A stretch of DNA of 64,000 nucleotides from Liolophura sinensis. Taxonomy: Eukaryota; Mollusca; Polyplacophora; Chitonida; Chitonidae. This document shows positions 22,001-35,954 of this stretch, piece by piece. The stretch's first letter is position 1; every line of letters starts with the position of its first letter. The notes under the pieces were generated by a model, which was given only the letters and a program-made list of their open reading frames with translations, ran no database searches and had not been told where the DNA came from. A program made the position numbers and the translations under genes. The stretch covers positions 13,157,704-13,221,703 of the forward strand of contig NC_088304.1 in NCBI RefSeq assembly GCF_032854445.1, written 5' to 3'.

Positions 22001-25000
22001 GTACTTAACCTTATCTATCTCGTTTACAGCTAGGCTACTCTAATGATGACATCCTGTGGCACATTCGGGAAAAAAAAACTCATCCTCGAATATTTGGCGG
22101 CGTCCTAGCTGGTCAAATCTGAGACCTGTGTACACCAGGAAGAGGGAGGGGGTCAAAAGGTGACTTTGGGCTGACTGACAAGCTGACTGACTCACTGACT
22201 AACTGGCTGACTAACTTGCAGTATTAATGATTGACTGACTAAGCCGCACAAAAAAGAAGCCGTATAAATGTACACATATTAGTGTTGTTTCTTGCTTACT
22301 CTCAAAAAAAACCCACACACAATCTGTTAAATTTAATAGAAAATCTGTTGTCTGAGTGATGCTAGAATGTATTCTGTTAGTGTACCAGCAGCAGATTATT
22401 CTGTTAAATACGGCACAAATATTCTGGTTATTCAACATAGGGATTCTATTAGACTAACAGGCTGTTGTTTTGAATATAACACAATTTTATGTTATAATAA
22501 CAGAATGCATTCTAACATCACTCAGACAACAGGCTTTCTGTTAAAGCTAACAGAATATTTTCTTGAGTGTAGAGTGCAGACTCCGAACCCTGCCTGTAAA
22601 GCAGACGTGCCAGGATTTGCAGTGTGTTCGGGTACTGTGCATCACTGCGGGTGTTCATGACACCTCTTATATGCAGAAGTTAAAATTAGGCAATTAAGAT
22701 CACGAGATGCTACCATAACAGTTATAGCATCTCCTCACAGGTCAGTTTCTGGCGGACCGTTGCCAAAACAACGCTGATTCCAAAGCCAATCAACGGTCTG
22801 TACATTCTTCAGCAGTTCCCATTCTGCTGTAACATGCGCCAGACGTATAACATCAATGGCTACTTGTGGTGATGGGATATACGTAACCATAGTAAATGGA
22901 CTTGACATAGCGGCATGAGGGCTTCGGTTAATTTTGCATAAAATCAGATTGATACAAACAGTAAAAAGTTGGTGCTGAATTGAAGAGAAAAAGCTGCTGA
23001 GAATTTCTTAAGCATTTCGTTATAACCTGAAACTGATGGTGTTTTAATGCCAGATATTATGTAATTTTATCTTTCTTTTGTGAAACATGGAGCTATACGA
23101 TATCGTCTGTAAGAAAGTAAATTGGTCTTAAAACAAATGTAGAACAAATGGAAATATCTGCTCTGGCCAACAAGTTCGTTAAGATTACTACTGTACACAG
23201 TTGCAAAATTGCATGACCTGCATGTTAACTAGGCCATAAGGTTACGTCATCGGCTTACGCCTACAGCGTCGTTATCACACCTGTTATCACACATTGCGGA
23301 TGTTTGTGGAATGAGCCGATAAGGAGCCAAACTGAACACCCCCTAAAATTCTACCACACAACTTTCTTTGCGTGATTCCTGAAAATAAGATTCGTTCACT
23401 CAAACTCAGATTTGGTAGACAGGCTTCTAAAGAGCTCGACTCCAGGAGACATATGAATGGAAAAGTTTAGTTCAATATATAAAGTACTGAAATCGTGAAT
23501 TTGGTAATTGAACAAGTAAAACTTGTTCATAAATACATGTTAAATACATGTTATCTATATATTAGTTAAATATAATGAGATTGCCTGTTCCGATTTTATC
23601 TGTATTGCGATTAATACTAGCAAAAGCCGAGGTAACACAAGTCTAGATATAACCATGTAAATCTTTGTTTTACAGTGCGGGTTACCTCTGGTGGTCTCCA
23701 CTGCTGGCTTTACGTGTCACACTGACTTCTTTGTTTTACAGCGCGGGTTACCTCTAATGGCCTCCACTGCTGGCATTACGTGTCACATTGACCTCGCATA
23801 TCTCCTTGAGCACGTGCCTTCCTGGGGTATTATCTAAATTAACACTGCCATATGGTACACTGTTCACTTGGTAGATGCACTATCGTATGTGGCCAGGTTC
23901 TATACTAATTACACAGATAGTTTCTATATAGCATATTGTAAACCGGACGTCTGCCATATTCGCGACATAGATTCTTTCATTTTAGAAGGAATTGGAATAT
24001 ATTACAAATAGTGCGATCGATCATTAGTTAGTTAGCTATTTATTTATCGGGAACCTTGACCGCTCAAAATGACTCGGGCGTAAGCGCTATAGTATAAATA
24101 TGTTATTCATTCTTGGCTTTGTGATGGCGTTTTGTGGGTAAACTAGTTACGTATTAGACAAATATTGTAAGAAGTATTGGTCAGTGCGCCGGTCACCCAT
24201 GCAAGTAAGCACTGGGCAGGGAAAGATACTCAATTGGTTCGATTTGTTCTTGACTCTGTGCCTAAGATCGATTTACGTGGATTCTAGTCTGTGTAATAGG
24301 ACGTTTCTGATTTTTGTTCCATGAATCGATATACGAACTCCAGATTTGATAGCGAACATTGTTTTCCAAGTTTCCAGTATTGGAAATTTGAATTTGGAAG
24401 GAATTTGTTTTGCACCTACACAGCTTATGAAGATGTACATTCGGGCCAACTATAGTGACGCATATAAAGGCGGACGGTCTAACTTACCCGTTTTTCTTTA
24501 TCTATTTACTGTGCGAACTGTATGGCCCATTTCATTGCTGGACGGAATATGTGAAGAAAACAGAGGCAATCGTTCCACACCGGAAGTAAATTCGCACCGA
24601 ATTGTAGGCCGGGCAAATTGTGAAGAACAAGTGCCACATGGCCCTTATTGTAAGCAAGTAATGTTTGGTTGAGGTCTAAAGGTCCTTAGGCTGGCTTGTA
24701 AAGGAATGACCGGGAGAGGTCCTCATATGGCCTGGGATGTCTAGGTTAATTTTAGCAGTTGTAAAGACCTTAGACAAACTCGGATGTTCTCTTTGAAGAA
24801 CAGTCATTTAAAGAGGCTTCTCTGGAGGGGTTTTTTTTGCGGGAGAGGGGCCGGGAGGGGCGGCAAATCTTCGATTAGCGCAAATTAAATCAATGTTTTA
24901 CTGATATTGTAGAATACTCCAAATAATGACCTTTGAAAAATGTCAGCATCGTCTGTGCACATGTTACTCTTAATATAGTTTCTAAAATTTCTAAAATTTA

Positions 25001-28000
25001 ATTTAAAGTGGGTCGCATTATTACTTTTTCAGATCATCAGAATCATTTTAGCACTGTATATATATGACTGGTTTGGTATTTCTGAAAGGGAATAACTCGA
25101 TTTGACTATCTGACATGGATTTTTTACTCTAAATCCCAGGCATAGCCTATTTAACAAGGTGACGGCGCCGGAATTTGGTAATGAAAAAAGCCTTTTACCG
25201 GATTTGTCTTAATTGTATCGTCCATACAATCCCTGACTAAACTTTGTAATGCTGATTGATTGTACGTGTAAATAAATGGCCTTTTGGGGTTCCGATGCTT
25301 ACCAGCGCAGTCACGCAGACGAAGCTGGGACTGTTTTTTGTTAGTAATCGTCTAAAAATGCTTAACACAAAATTACCTGATAACGGTATACATAAAAACT
25401 ATTCACTTCTGGTCTCTTTTATACGATGAAGGAGGTCTTGATCGAAAGCCCTGGTTCAGACAACTGGCTCTTGGCCAACAGCATGTCTCATCCGAATACG
25501 GCTTCTTTATATGGGTTCTGTTCTGGCCTTACGACATCTGTGTTTTTTTCACTGCCACTATAAACCAGATAGCTGTTTCGAGTGGTGCGTCAGCACGCAT
25601 GTGCGTAACGTGTCCTAGGTGGGATAAACAAAAGCACATGGTCATTTCTGCCTGTGGTACAATATTACAGTGTTTGCGAGAGCCCAGAATTCGAACTCCA
25701 ATCCAATTTCTTCAAATATATTCTCCTAAATTTTCGACTCGAAAGTGTCCTCGAATCCATGTAAAGTCTCAGATTTCACAACGAAAGAGATAAAATCCAC
25801 GGATTTTGCTGAAATGTGAATTACTGCCGAGGGTCATAATGCTTTAACGGGGTCACATGGATTTGTGTATTCCGCAGCCATATCATCTCGATCATGCGCA
25901 CTGGAAACAGTGCTGCTTCTAGGTACACAGGTAGCTGTTATGTCGAAGCAGTTTACGTCAGTCTGTCTGTCCGTTCGCCTGCCCATTTCATTGTAAATAT
26001 TCTATATTTTGAAAGCTTGTAGCCAGGTGTACCAAAGATATTCAAAATATACGCTTTTCATTTTCTGTGACCTTGGCCATATTTTTCAAGGTTAATGAAG
26101 TCTTATAAGTTGTGTTTTATGACAGGCTGTAAAAATGATTTCTTGAACTGTTTAAGCAACATTCATAAAAATTTTACCACAGGTTCATGCATCTAGGCAT
26201 ACAGAAAAAAACAATTGTATTTCATTGACCTTAACCTATTTTTTAAGGTCGATTGACCTGTGTTTGCTATTACCGTGTAAACTCACTATTTCTTGCTTGT
26301 GGAAATTACACGAGGAATAGCTTCACCAAGTCTCGCTCGCATTTCTGGACAGAGAGCAAAGCTCTCTATCGCCGCCATCTGCGGCACATGGATGCATCTA
26401 TCGTTTATAGGCAAGCCAGATGGCAAGAGTGGGAATGGAATTTTGAGCAAAGTTTATCGCAGTTTTCAGTGAAGGGGTGAACAGAAGCGGAATGGCGTAG
26501 CTATAGGTTACGGGCCGTCCGGCAAGGATGGCGGCCAGCTGTGGACCGGCTATATTACCTCGATCTACGCCTGTAGTTACGATCCGACAAACTGGCTGCT
26601 GTCCTCTGATGCCGAGAGTTCAAACCCAGGACACGGCAGCCAAATTTTGTTTCATTTATATGGTACAAGAATCTTGTCAGTGATTTATTTATTTATTTGA
26701 TAGGTGTTTTACGCCGTACAGGTTGCTGGAAGACTTTGTCAGGTGCGGCCGGGGAGAAAATCTGGTTATTGAATAATGGAGAATGTTAATATTTCATTGG
26801 CAAGTGTCTGAGAATAACGGTAAATGTGCACTATGCATGCAATGATTTTATCCCGGTCTAGCTTTGTTATAATAGGTGTTGATTGTTCAATACACTCGTT
26901 CTTAATTATTTAATTAGGCTGTCTTAATTATGACTAATAGACTTATCAATTGCTAGACAATTAATATTACTTCACTTGCACAAATTTAAATGCATTTTTT
27001 GCTTCCCATCATTTAGTTTGTTTTTGGGTAGACCATATCGCGTTTTCAATGTTTTTTTTTTTTAATTTTTTTAATTTTTCTACCTCAAGGTAAATATGTT
27101 TGTGAAGCCCTTTAACTATTGACAGATGTGACAACGGGAATTATAGAACAATTTAATGGCCATTAACAATTTATGATGGCGTTCTATGCAAAAATCATCA
27201 GTTTTGTACCATGCACCTCATCAGCCGCCCTTCAACTTAGTCGGCGCACAATCTTGAAGCTGGATAAAAGCTGGCTCCAAGGTGTAGGCCGATGTGTATA
27301 TATAGATACAACATGTAAAACAGACGCTTGTTTTATTCTCCAAAGCACAAAATAGAAACAGTCGGTAGTCTTTATCGAGCTGTTGCGAACATGGCAAATG
27401 CATCGAGGCTGCACGGGAGAGTCCCTCAGTACCTAATTTACCCAGTCCGCATTCCCCTTTTTTGTGATGCCTCAATGTTAACATACCGATTCTAAATTTA
27501 GGTGTACCTCTGCCTCGAGCTTGTGGTTTCGAGACCAGATACAACCACTTGCTGTCTGTAATGCACAGCACATGGCCATTTTGGCAAGTTTCCTTCAGCT
27601 ATAACCCGTATGATTTGCTAGAACATAAAAGTTGAGCATTCGTCATTCTGTCAACACACATCCCATCATATTACCCCATAATTATTTCCACGAAGGTCAT
27701 GGATATATTCACCCGTTTCGCACGTGCATCACTAGGCCTAATGCACCCTTCCACTTCTCATCAAATGAATGCATTCCACTTAAATTTACTGTTTCATTAC
27801 CGTCCTAAAATACAAATATTATTTGCAGTTCGACATTGTGGACGTGTATAATATCTTTGTACATTTAGAAAAAATTATGAAGAGCTTTCTTTCTTTCTCC
27901 TGGCAATGTACCAGATACATTTGCTATCTTCACAGTTGCTAAGCAACCCACCCAAGCCTATTGCTTCCTTGCTCCCGCCTTGCCAAATTTGATCAGTTGG

Positions 28001-31000
28001 TTTCGAGATCTTTTAATGGAATTTTCTGGTTTTCTATGAAATTCCAAACCTTTTGTATAGGTATGTCTGATAAAAGACACAGCTTACTTTGTGGGAAAAA
28101 AAAACCCTATGAGTTCTCCTAAAATGTGGCATTGTATTTATTTTACATATTTTCCACCGCTGTCTCATTTGAATAAAGCTGACGTGGTCAGTTGATTTTG
28201 ACTGCCAGGGTTAGATACGTCGATCTATCACACTTACAATATCTTACCCTATATTAGACACAGGAGGTCTAATAACTGGTTCACTTAATTTAACAAGAAT
28301 TCTTTCGCAGTCTTTCTTCCATTTTGACGCCACCTTGTTGATCTAGAAAACAGAATAAAACTTATGAAATGTCAGTGAGAAGTGGTGCCACTAAGCGGTC
28401 GACAACGCTCGAGTGGCAATTTCTACAGTCGCACTTTCACTGAAGATCTTACACTGACATGGTGTGTATATCACAGGGCAGCTCATCAGTAAACTTGCCA
28501 AAGGTCAGTGGTTTTCTTTTACGAATTGAACTGACCATCATCTATGTGAAATATTCATTAATACCTGCATGGCGTCAGAAAACAGTCAAACAGACACGCT
28601 AATAGGCTGGGATGAGACTGCTCACTGATTATAGAGTGAGTGAGTGCTTGGGGTTTAACGTCGTACTCAACAATTTTTCAGTCATATGACGACGAAGGAA
28701 TCATTAGGGTGCATGTACGTGTAATGTGCCTCCTTGTTGCAGGACGGATTTCCACCGCTCTTTTATTTAGTGCTGCTTACGGAAGGCAAGTAAGGCGCCC
28801 CGCCCAAGCCATTATACTGATACGGGTCAACCAGTCGTTGCACAATCCCCTTCACGCTGAACGCCAAGCGAGGAAGTTACAACTTCCTCTTTTAAAGTCT
28901 TAGGTGTGACTCGATCAAGGATTGATCCTGGATCTACCGGTCCCGAAGCGGACGCTCTACCAACTGTGCTATCCGGGCCAGTCTGATTATAGAAGACTGG
29001 TATGTAAATGCAGTTAGAAATGGAATGTTTGAGGGTTCAGCACTCTGCAATATGGAAACACACATTTGTCTGCAAAGATCATCCTGGTGTTAATGGTTAG
29101 CTTGGAAGCTGCCAAGAGGCTAACGATGCTCACTGTCTCAAAACGGGACGGTTGAATTGCCAACATTTATAAGTATTAAAATGATACAACATGTTAAATG
29201 TTATAAAATGTTGGCGCCAACATTCTGTCTAATGATTCTTAGCAAGTTACAGCATAATGTTAGTCTGAATATATATAATGCGGAACACGACATTTAAATG
29301 TGTTAAACTGACATATTACATACGTGTATATAAACAAAAAACACTTAAAAGTGCTAAAGTGACAACAAATAGTGTTATGTCAGAACATTTTGTAAGTGCT
29401 TTGTGAATTTTTTTTTTCTTTTTTTTGCTTCCGCTCCATCATGCACACACTGACAAAATGTTTGATTTAACATTATTAAACCCGTGCATAATATTTCAGT
29501 TTTAAGCTAACATGGTAACTTTGACATTGTAGCAATCCGCTACTTATACAACCAGTAAAACAAACATTTCACCAGGACAATCAAAGGCAACCAGCGATCA
29601 TATATATAGCCCGTACGTGGGAAGGCTTTGCAGCAACCTGTGTATGGTCGTGAGTTTCGCACGGGATTGACCAAGTTTCCTCCCACCATACTGCCGGCCG
29701 CCGTCGTATAAGTGAAATATTCTTGAGTACGGCGTAAAATACCAATCAGAACACAAATATAGTCAGTAAGAACTGACCGTGAAACCTTTAGTGCATATCC
29801 CGAAGCAAGTGCATAGAAAGGGACACCACAGTTAGCACGTCTTACTACGGTGAGTGTAAGTGTATTGTAAGAGGCCAGCATTCTCATCGCATTAAATTTT
29901 GACAGTTAACCGCGGTCAAGAACATACATAGTAGTAAAGCAAACTTCTCACAAGGTCAATACATTACCAAGTATACAGTTCATTTCTACGGCCTAGCTGT
30001 AGGAATTATCTTAACAAGAACTTGGATTTTGCCATACCAAACTACGGCCTCTATACACGCAAGCTATGTTGTCTAAACATACGGTAGCATTTTTTCTGCC
30101 ACGCTTCTCATGTTTGATATAAACATCTATGTTGACAAGGTGAAAACTCCATCTTCCTGTAGTTTGTCTGATATTTAATCCGTTAGCACAGGAGAGATTT
30201 AATTCAGAGAAAACATACACCGCTTTTAGGGTGTGGAGGAATGCGTGGTGAGAAGGTGTAAGGGCGGGAGGTGGTGTGCGGGGGGTTGTAACACGAGGAG
30301 AACGGTACGCGTGTGAAAATATTTACACACAGTACAGTGACGGCATTGGTTACATGGAGCTCTCTATGTATGTGCGTGCGTGTGTGCGTGCGTGCGTGCG
30401 TGCGTGTGTGTGTGTTACACTAGATACGACACCCCACCCGGTGTTATACTGACACCGGGCCAACCAATCCAGTTTCCTTGTCCTAGCCTCTCTTTGTTGA
30501 GCACCAAGCGAGACAGCAACAAGTACCATTTTTGAAGTCTTTTTGATCCTGGGTCTTCCGACTTCTGGGCTCTCTAAGTGAATATACTTACAGGACTGAT
30601 CTCCATCGTAGAAGTGAAATATTATTGAGTCTAGCGTTATGCAACAATCAAATAAATAAATAAATAATCTAAGTTAACATAAAATCTGATATATCGCATA
30701 CTGTTACCCGTAATGAATGTGTAAGTGACGTAACATCACAATTCTGTGTTTAATGGGAACTGTCATTGTTCTCTTCTGAAACATTTAGTGCATCACCACA
30801 TCTGATCAGCCAATTCATAGGTCTTGCATTTTAGACGAGTTAAAGAAACTAGAAAGAGTGGAAGACGCAGGAAACAACTACATCTGTCTTTTAAACCTTT
30901 ATTTCTCGCATATTTCTTTTCGGCGAAATTGAAAAACGAGTATTTATACACAAAATACACGATGACCTTCATTATTTATTTCATTTTATTTTTTGATTGT

Positions 31001-34000
31001 CGAGACGATTGCTGTAAGACATGCTGTATTCCTGCATAAAACGATTTATTTATTTATTTGCTTGGTGTTTTACGCCGTAATCAAGAATATTTACCTTATT
31101 CGACGTCGGAAACCCACGACCATCCGCAGGTTGCTGGCAGATCTTCCCACGCCGGAGAGTACACGTTATAAGACATATAAAACCTCTAACGAAGGTCCTA
31201 TTGTTCAGGTTGTTATAAGAGAACCTTCAGCGAACCTTCCACTTTCTCAGTCCGCAGGAATTCGGCCATTCCCAAGTGGATCACTGACATCCCTGTTACA
31301 GTATTTAGACAGGCAGAAGTAGAACCTCTCTCTAACACTAAGTAGTCAGTGTCAGTTCTCCACACTACGTTACTCTATCTGCTAATGTATAGTGTTTATG
31401 TTGGGTTCGCGAACCTATCTGGCCTGTACAGGCTATAACATGGCCCTGAGCTCCATGGTATGGAACTTGAGGCCCAACCATCGTAAACGTTACCCAATTT
31501 CATCTACGTTTGATATGTAAGAAATGCTCTTTGGAAATCACATGAAGGCTTTAAAATGGCACTTTCTATGTAAACATTAGCATTTCTGATAAAAAAAATG
31601 AATCAAATTTCACAAAGCGACTCTCTAAGGTGGCTGAATCAATCAGAACTGAACAAAAATGTGTCTCTTGAAACATGTTAATCTTTAGATACGGTAAAAT
31701 ACAGCATTAATAAGTGACCGCAGACCGATATCATCGTACATGCAAAGAAACAGACAGCTCAGAACTGAAGTATGTGTTAACAGATAGACGGCTAAAATCT
31801 ATATCTAAGAACTGCTTATAATTTTAGACCTCTTAGAAAGGAATTAAATGCATTAAAATGTATTATTCTTAGGTGAACTTTATGGACCATACTACCAGTG
31901 ACACCTACTCAAGAATATTTCACTTATACGACGAGAGCGACCGCATTGGTGAGAGGCTCTAGGGTCATTACGCTGCGCTGGCGCGCTAAGCAACTGAGCC
32001 ACGGAGACCCCCTTTACGACTCCCCCCTGCCACCATAGAAATTTAACCTTTGAATGCATCTACATCCTTTCAAAACAAGTCTAAAAGTGGCAATATTTTT
32101 ACGTACGCCTTTCAGTTAGCCGTCTGACGAACCTGACTTCATTTCCTTTAGCTTTCTGTCACTTTAAATACGCTGGATAAGGTCAGACGTTGGTATCGGC
32201 GCGATAACCTTTTACAATGACAACACCAAAAATCAAGCCTAATGCAATCTTTTGTCAACACCTTGATTCCAGTGTCTTGGAATGGCACCTGTTAGAAATC
32301 CAATTTTCCAGCGTACAATATACATATATCTCTTACCTTAGTGCCATATATACAATATTGAAAAGTAAGTTCACGTTCGAACATACAATTCAACGTTAAA
32401 TTTCCTCGTTGAAACAATCATTTCAAGCTATAGTAAATAAAGACAAAATCTGCAAATACTACGATGTCGCGTGTGTATTGTAAAATGTATGTGAAAAAAA
32501 TGAGAGGTACTGCAATGCTTTTTTAATACATTGTACTGTTGTACCAAATTTCAACAGGTAGAAATCTGTACCTGTGCCGTGTTTCAGTTAAAAATCCACA
32601 GAAAAGGCTTTAGGTAATAGCATGTACATGTAGATGGTTGACGCACGCGTCTTAACTGATAACCATGAACCACTTTTACAGGTTGGCTGCTTACTAGAAA
32701 CCTTTGATGATATATAGCTATGGGTTGATTTACTTGGCATTTACATACCAAATTCAGTCAGTTTCTAAGCATGGCAATGACCACACCGAAGGTTCTAATA
32801 TAGTATGGAAGCAATAAAAACATAACAATAATAAAAATTAAAGAAGTACTGCTGCTACTGGATTCGAACCCTAGATGGCTCTGGTTATCAATGCCCAAGA
32901 TTTCATTATCTGGACCAGCATATCTATAAAACAAGTAATGCTTCATCCTTGTCTTTTTGCCATATCGATGAGTCATCTGCCTGGAATAGGCACCCACATC
33001 CGTGTGACCTATCTCAATAATTGTAGGGGGAATGTCAGGGTGTTATTTGTTATTTTTGCCCCAGCCGCCTGTGGAATACCACTTGCTAATGGAAACAATA
33101 CAATGAGTGCGCACATACTGTTCTGATGAACTACAAACAACCTGTAAACACACGAGGGGATTCCCCTATAACAAAACCCGCGGGAAACCAACCCTATTGC
33201 AGTCATAGTTCTAAATGTTGTTTCCCGTTGTGCTTATATTATTAAGCATTTGTTAAGGACCTAAGTTTGGCTGCCGGACAGTGGGGACAGTCTTGATACA
33301 GATTACCTTCAGGAGCGCATTGTTTCTGCTTTTTAAACCGACTGCATTTGAATAAATTATATCATGAGTATTTGAATGATGGTATATTTGAGTGAATTGC
33401 GCTTTTCTCCACAATTTAGAGCCACCACATTTCAAACATGCAATTGCTGTTGAAATCGAGTTCATAGCATTTTGTTTACAAGAAAATCAAAATCTTTGGA
33501 TTATAACAGGACGCATGTTTTTAATTTTGGACCAAAAGTATTAGATCTGTTATGCAAACAGATAAAATTCTGATATAATTTTACTTAGTGCAGAAGAATA
33601 CCATCATAGAAATTTATAGTGTATATCATCAACCTATATACATGTAACTAATGCCTGCAAGAAAAAGCTCATCAAATCCGCATTACCTGCCCCGATGGCT
33701 CGGTAGAGCGTCCGCTTCGAGGGCGGAGGATCCAAGGTCAATTCTGGGTTGGGTCATACCTAAAACTTTCAAAGAGGAAGTTGCAACTTCCTCGCTTGGC
33801 GATCAGCATCCCTGGTCGACCCGTATCAGTATAATGGCTCGAGGGGGGGGGGCAGTTTACTTGTCTTCGGTAAGTCGTCTTCGTGAAGCAGCACTAGATA
33901 AAAGAATGGTGGGAATCCGTCCTGCAACATGCACTCTATGGAAGTCTTCGTCGTCATATGACTGACGTACAACGTTACACCCAAAGTACTTACTCACTTC

Positions 34001-35916
34001 AATCCCTGTTTCAGAATTCTTCTTATGTCACACTTCGGTACAGATTTACAATTGTATATCACCTCAATTTGGCGAACAAGATCCTGTACTGCAAAAGCGA
34101 TGAGATCACACGCAAACCCACTTTTTGTTAATGTATTTATTTATTTAATTGGTGTTTTAAGCCGTACTCAGGAATATTTCCCTTATACGACGGCGGCCAG
34201 CATTATGGTGGGAGGAAACCGGGCAGAGCCCGGGGGGAAACCCACGACCATCCGTAGGTTGCTGGCAGATCTTACCACTACAAAAATGTAAGATGTAAGA
34301 CAGTTCTTGTAATTTTGGTTAAAAATGTATAAACGACATAAGACTGTCAGATTGCTAACGTCCTGTTTGATATAAGCAAAATGATGTAAACAGCGACATT
34401 TTACGAAAACAAAATAAAATTAAAGCTATTACATTCCTTACAACAATACCAGTGGCAAAACATCAAGGCCCAATTGAATGTCAAATAAGAAAACACTATG
34501 AAAGTAATGCACTGAACAAATTTGCAATGATCGGAAAAATTAAGCTTTAGGAATATCTGTTTACCAACAGATGCTAACAGACATAACGACAGATAGCTTT
34601 ATTCAACTGCCGAAGTACATAGACAAAGGAAAATTCAACACATTCAACCAGAATGTACAAATTGTAACAGTATTTACAAAAACAGGCAACGTGGAGAAAA
34701 AACTTGACAAAAAACCCCCCCAAAATATTCAAGTGTTTGAACCCCACACTACCAGATATCATATAGAATGCGTCTAGTGCTGAAAACCACCACAGCGTCT
34801 TGGTCAAGTTAGGCTTTGGCGATCACTACACCTGGTTAAGTATGTACATTTCAGGTTGCTCGACATATGGTGTGCAATCATCCCACTCTGGTGTCCCACC
34901 TGGTTTGCCTGGGCTCAAATCAGTTTTGAGAGCTGGCGAGGACAGAGTGCATATAGCTGACAGAAAATGTTAGGGGACTATAAAGATATGAACTCTGGCC
35001 TTAAAAGCTTGAAGGAATAAGCGGTGTTGTGTGTTGTTTTCTTTTTAAAAAAATCCAGTCCAAAGCCATAGCGAACGGTTTCGTAGTTCCCGAGCTACAG
35101 GCGATTGAAATTAAGTGAGGTGAAAAAAGCCGTTGACCATATCTCAAAAAGTTACAAAGATAGGCAAAAGCATATTCGGAATCAGCGTTGCCAAATACAC
35201 AAGAATACATGAAAACATTACCAAACTTAAACACTTTTTATGACGGCATATAAAGTGGCGAGCTTCCAAAGTTTTCAGTGCATGTCAAAGATAACTATTT
35301 CTTAAAGACTGAAAACTGTAAGATTTTTATGAAATAATTGGTAGTACAAAGAAGCCAATTTATTTTAATAATAAGTTAAAATGTGTCCGTGTGAGATTTT
35401 TTTATCTTTTATTCTTAGTAACTTACGTTTCTTTAATGCAAAAAGTATTCTGTCAGTTTGTGGGTAAAAAGATGCGTGTTTTTCGATTTTCAACTTTTGT
35501 CGCAAATTATCACAAAACTACTGAAAATAGAAAAATAACAACAACAGATTCGTGATAAGCAGCAGAAATTTTACAAAGTTAAGTATTCATCATTTTAATT
35601 TCAAAAATTTTTAGTCACGTGACAAATATGCAAAGTAGCGATATTCCAGAGTATTTGACATATAGGCAAGAGCTCCGCAATTTATATTTGCTTTGTTATG
35701 TTTTATCGACGTATAAAATTTCAGGTCGATCGGTTCAGCCGTCCTTGAGAAGAGGTTTAAAGACTTTTTTAGATGTCAATATGGCGGCAAAAGCACGTCA
35801 CGCAGAAAGTTCAAAACAGTACAGAAAAGTTTCCCCACGCCTGTCCTCTGAGTCCTAGTATTGCGGACTGTGTAACGGTTATAGGTTTCATACAGTTACT
35901 AAAAACCGGTGAGCAA

Positions 35917-35954
<38 letters not shown>

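Noticed and set aside
24346-24672. 108-codon ORF in intron 1 of gene 2
   Set aside because: No recognisable motif, no matching splice sites, and AT-rich composition like the intron.
27221-27571. 116-codon minus-strand ORF
   Set aside because: No domain, and overlapping ORFs on both strands; the length is within chance for 64 kb.
33690-33765. tRNA gene
   Set aside because: It has a tRNA-like box A and anticodon arm but continues into the SINE-B body, and the acceptor stem does not close. The same applies to the other SINE heads.
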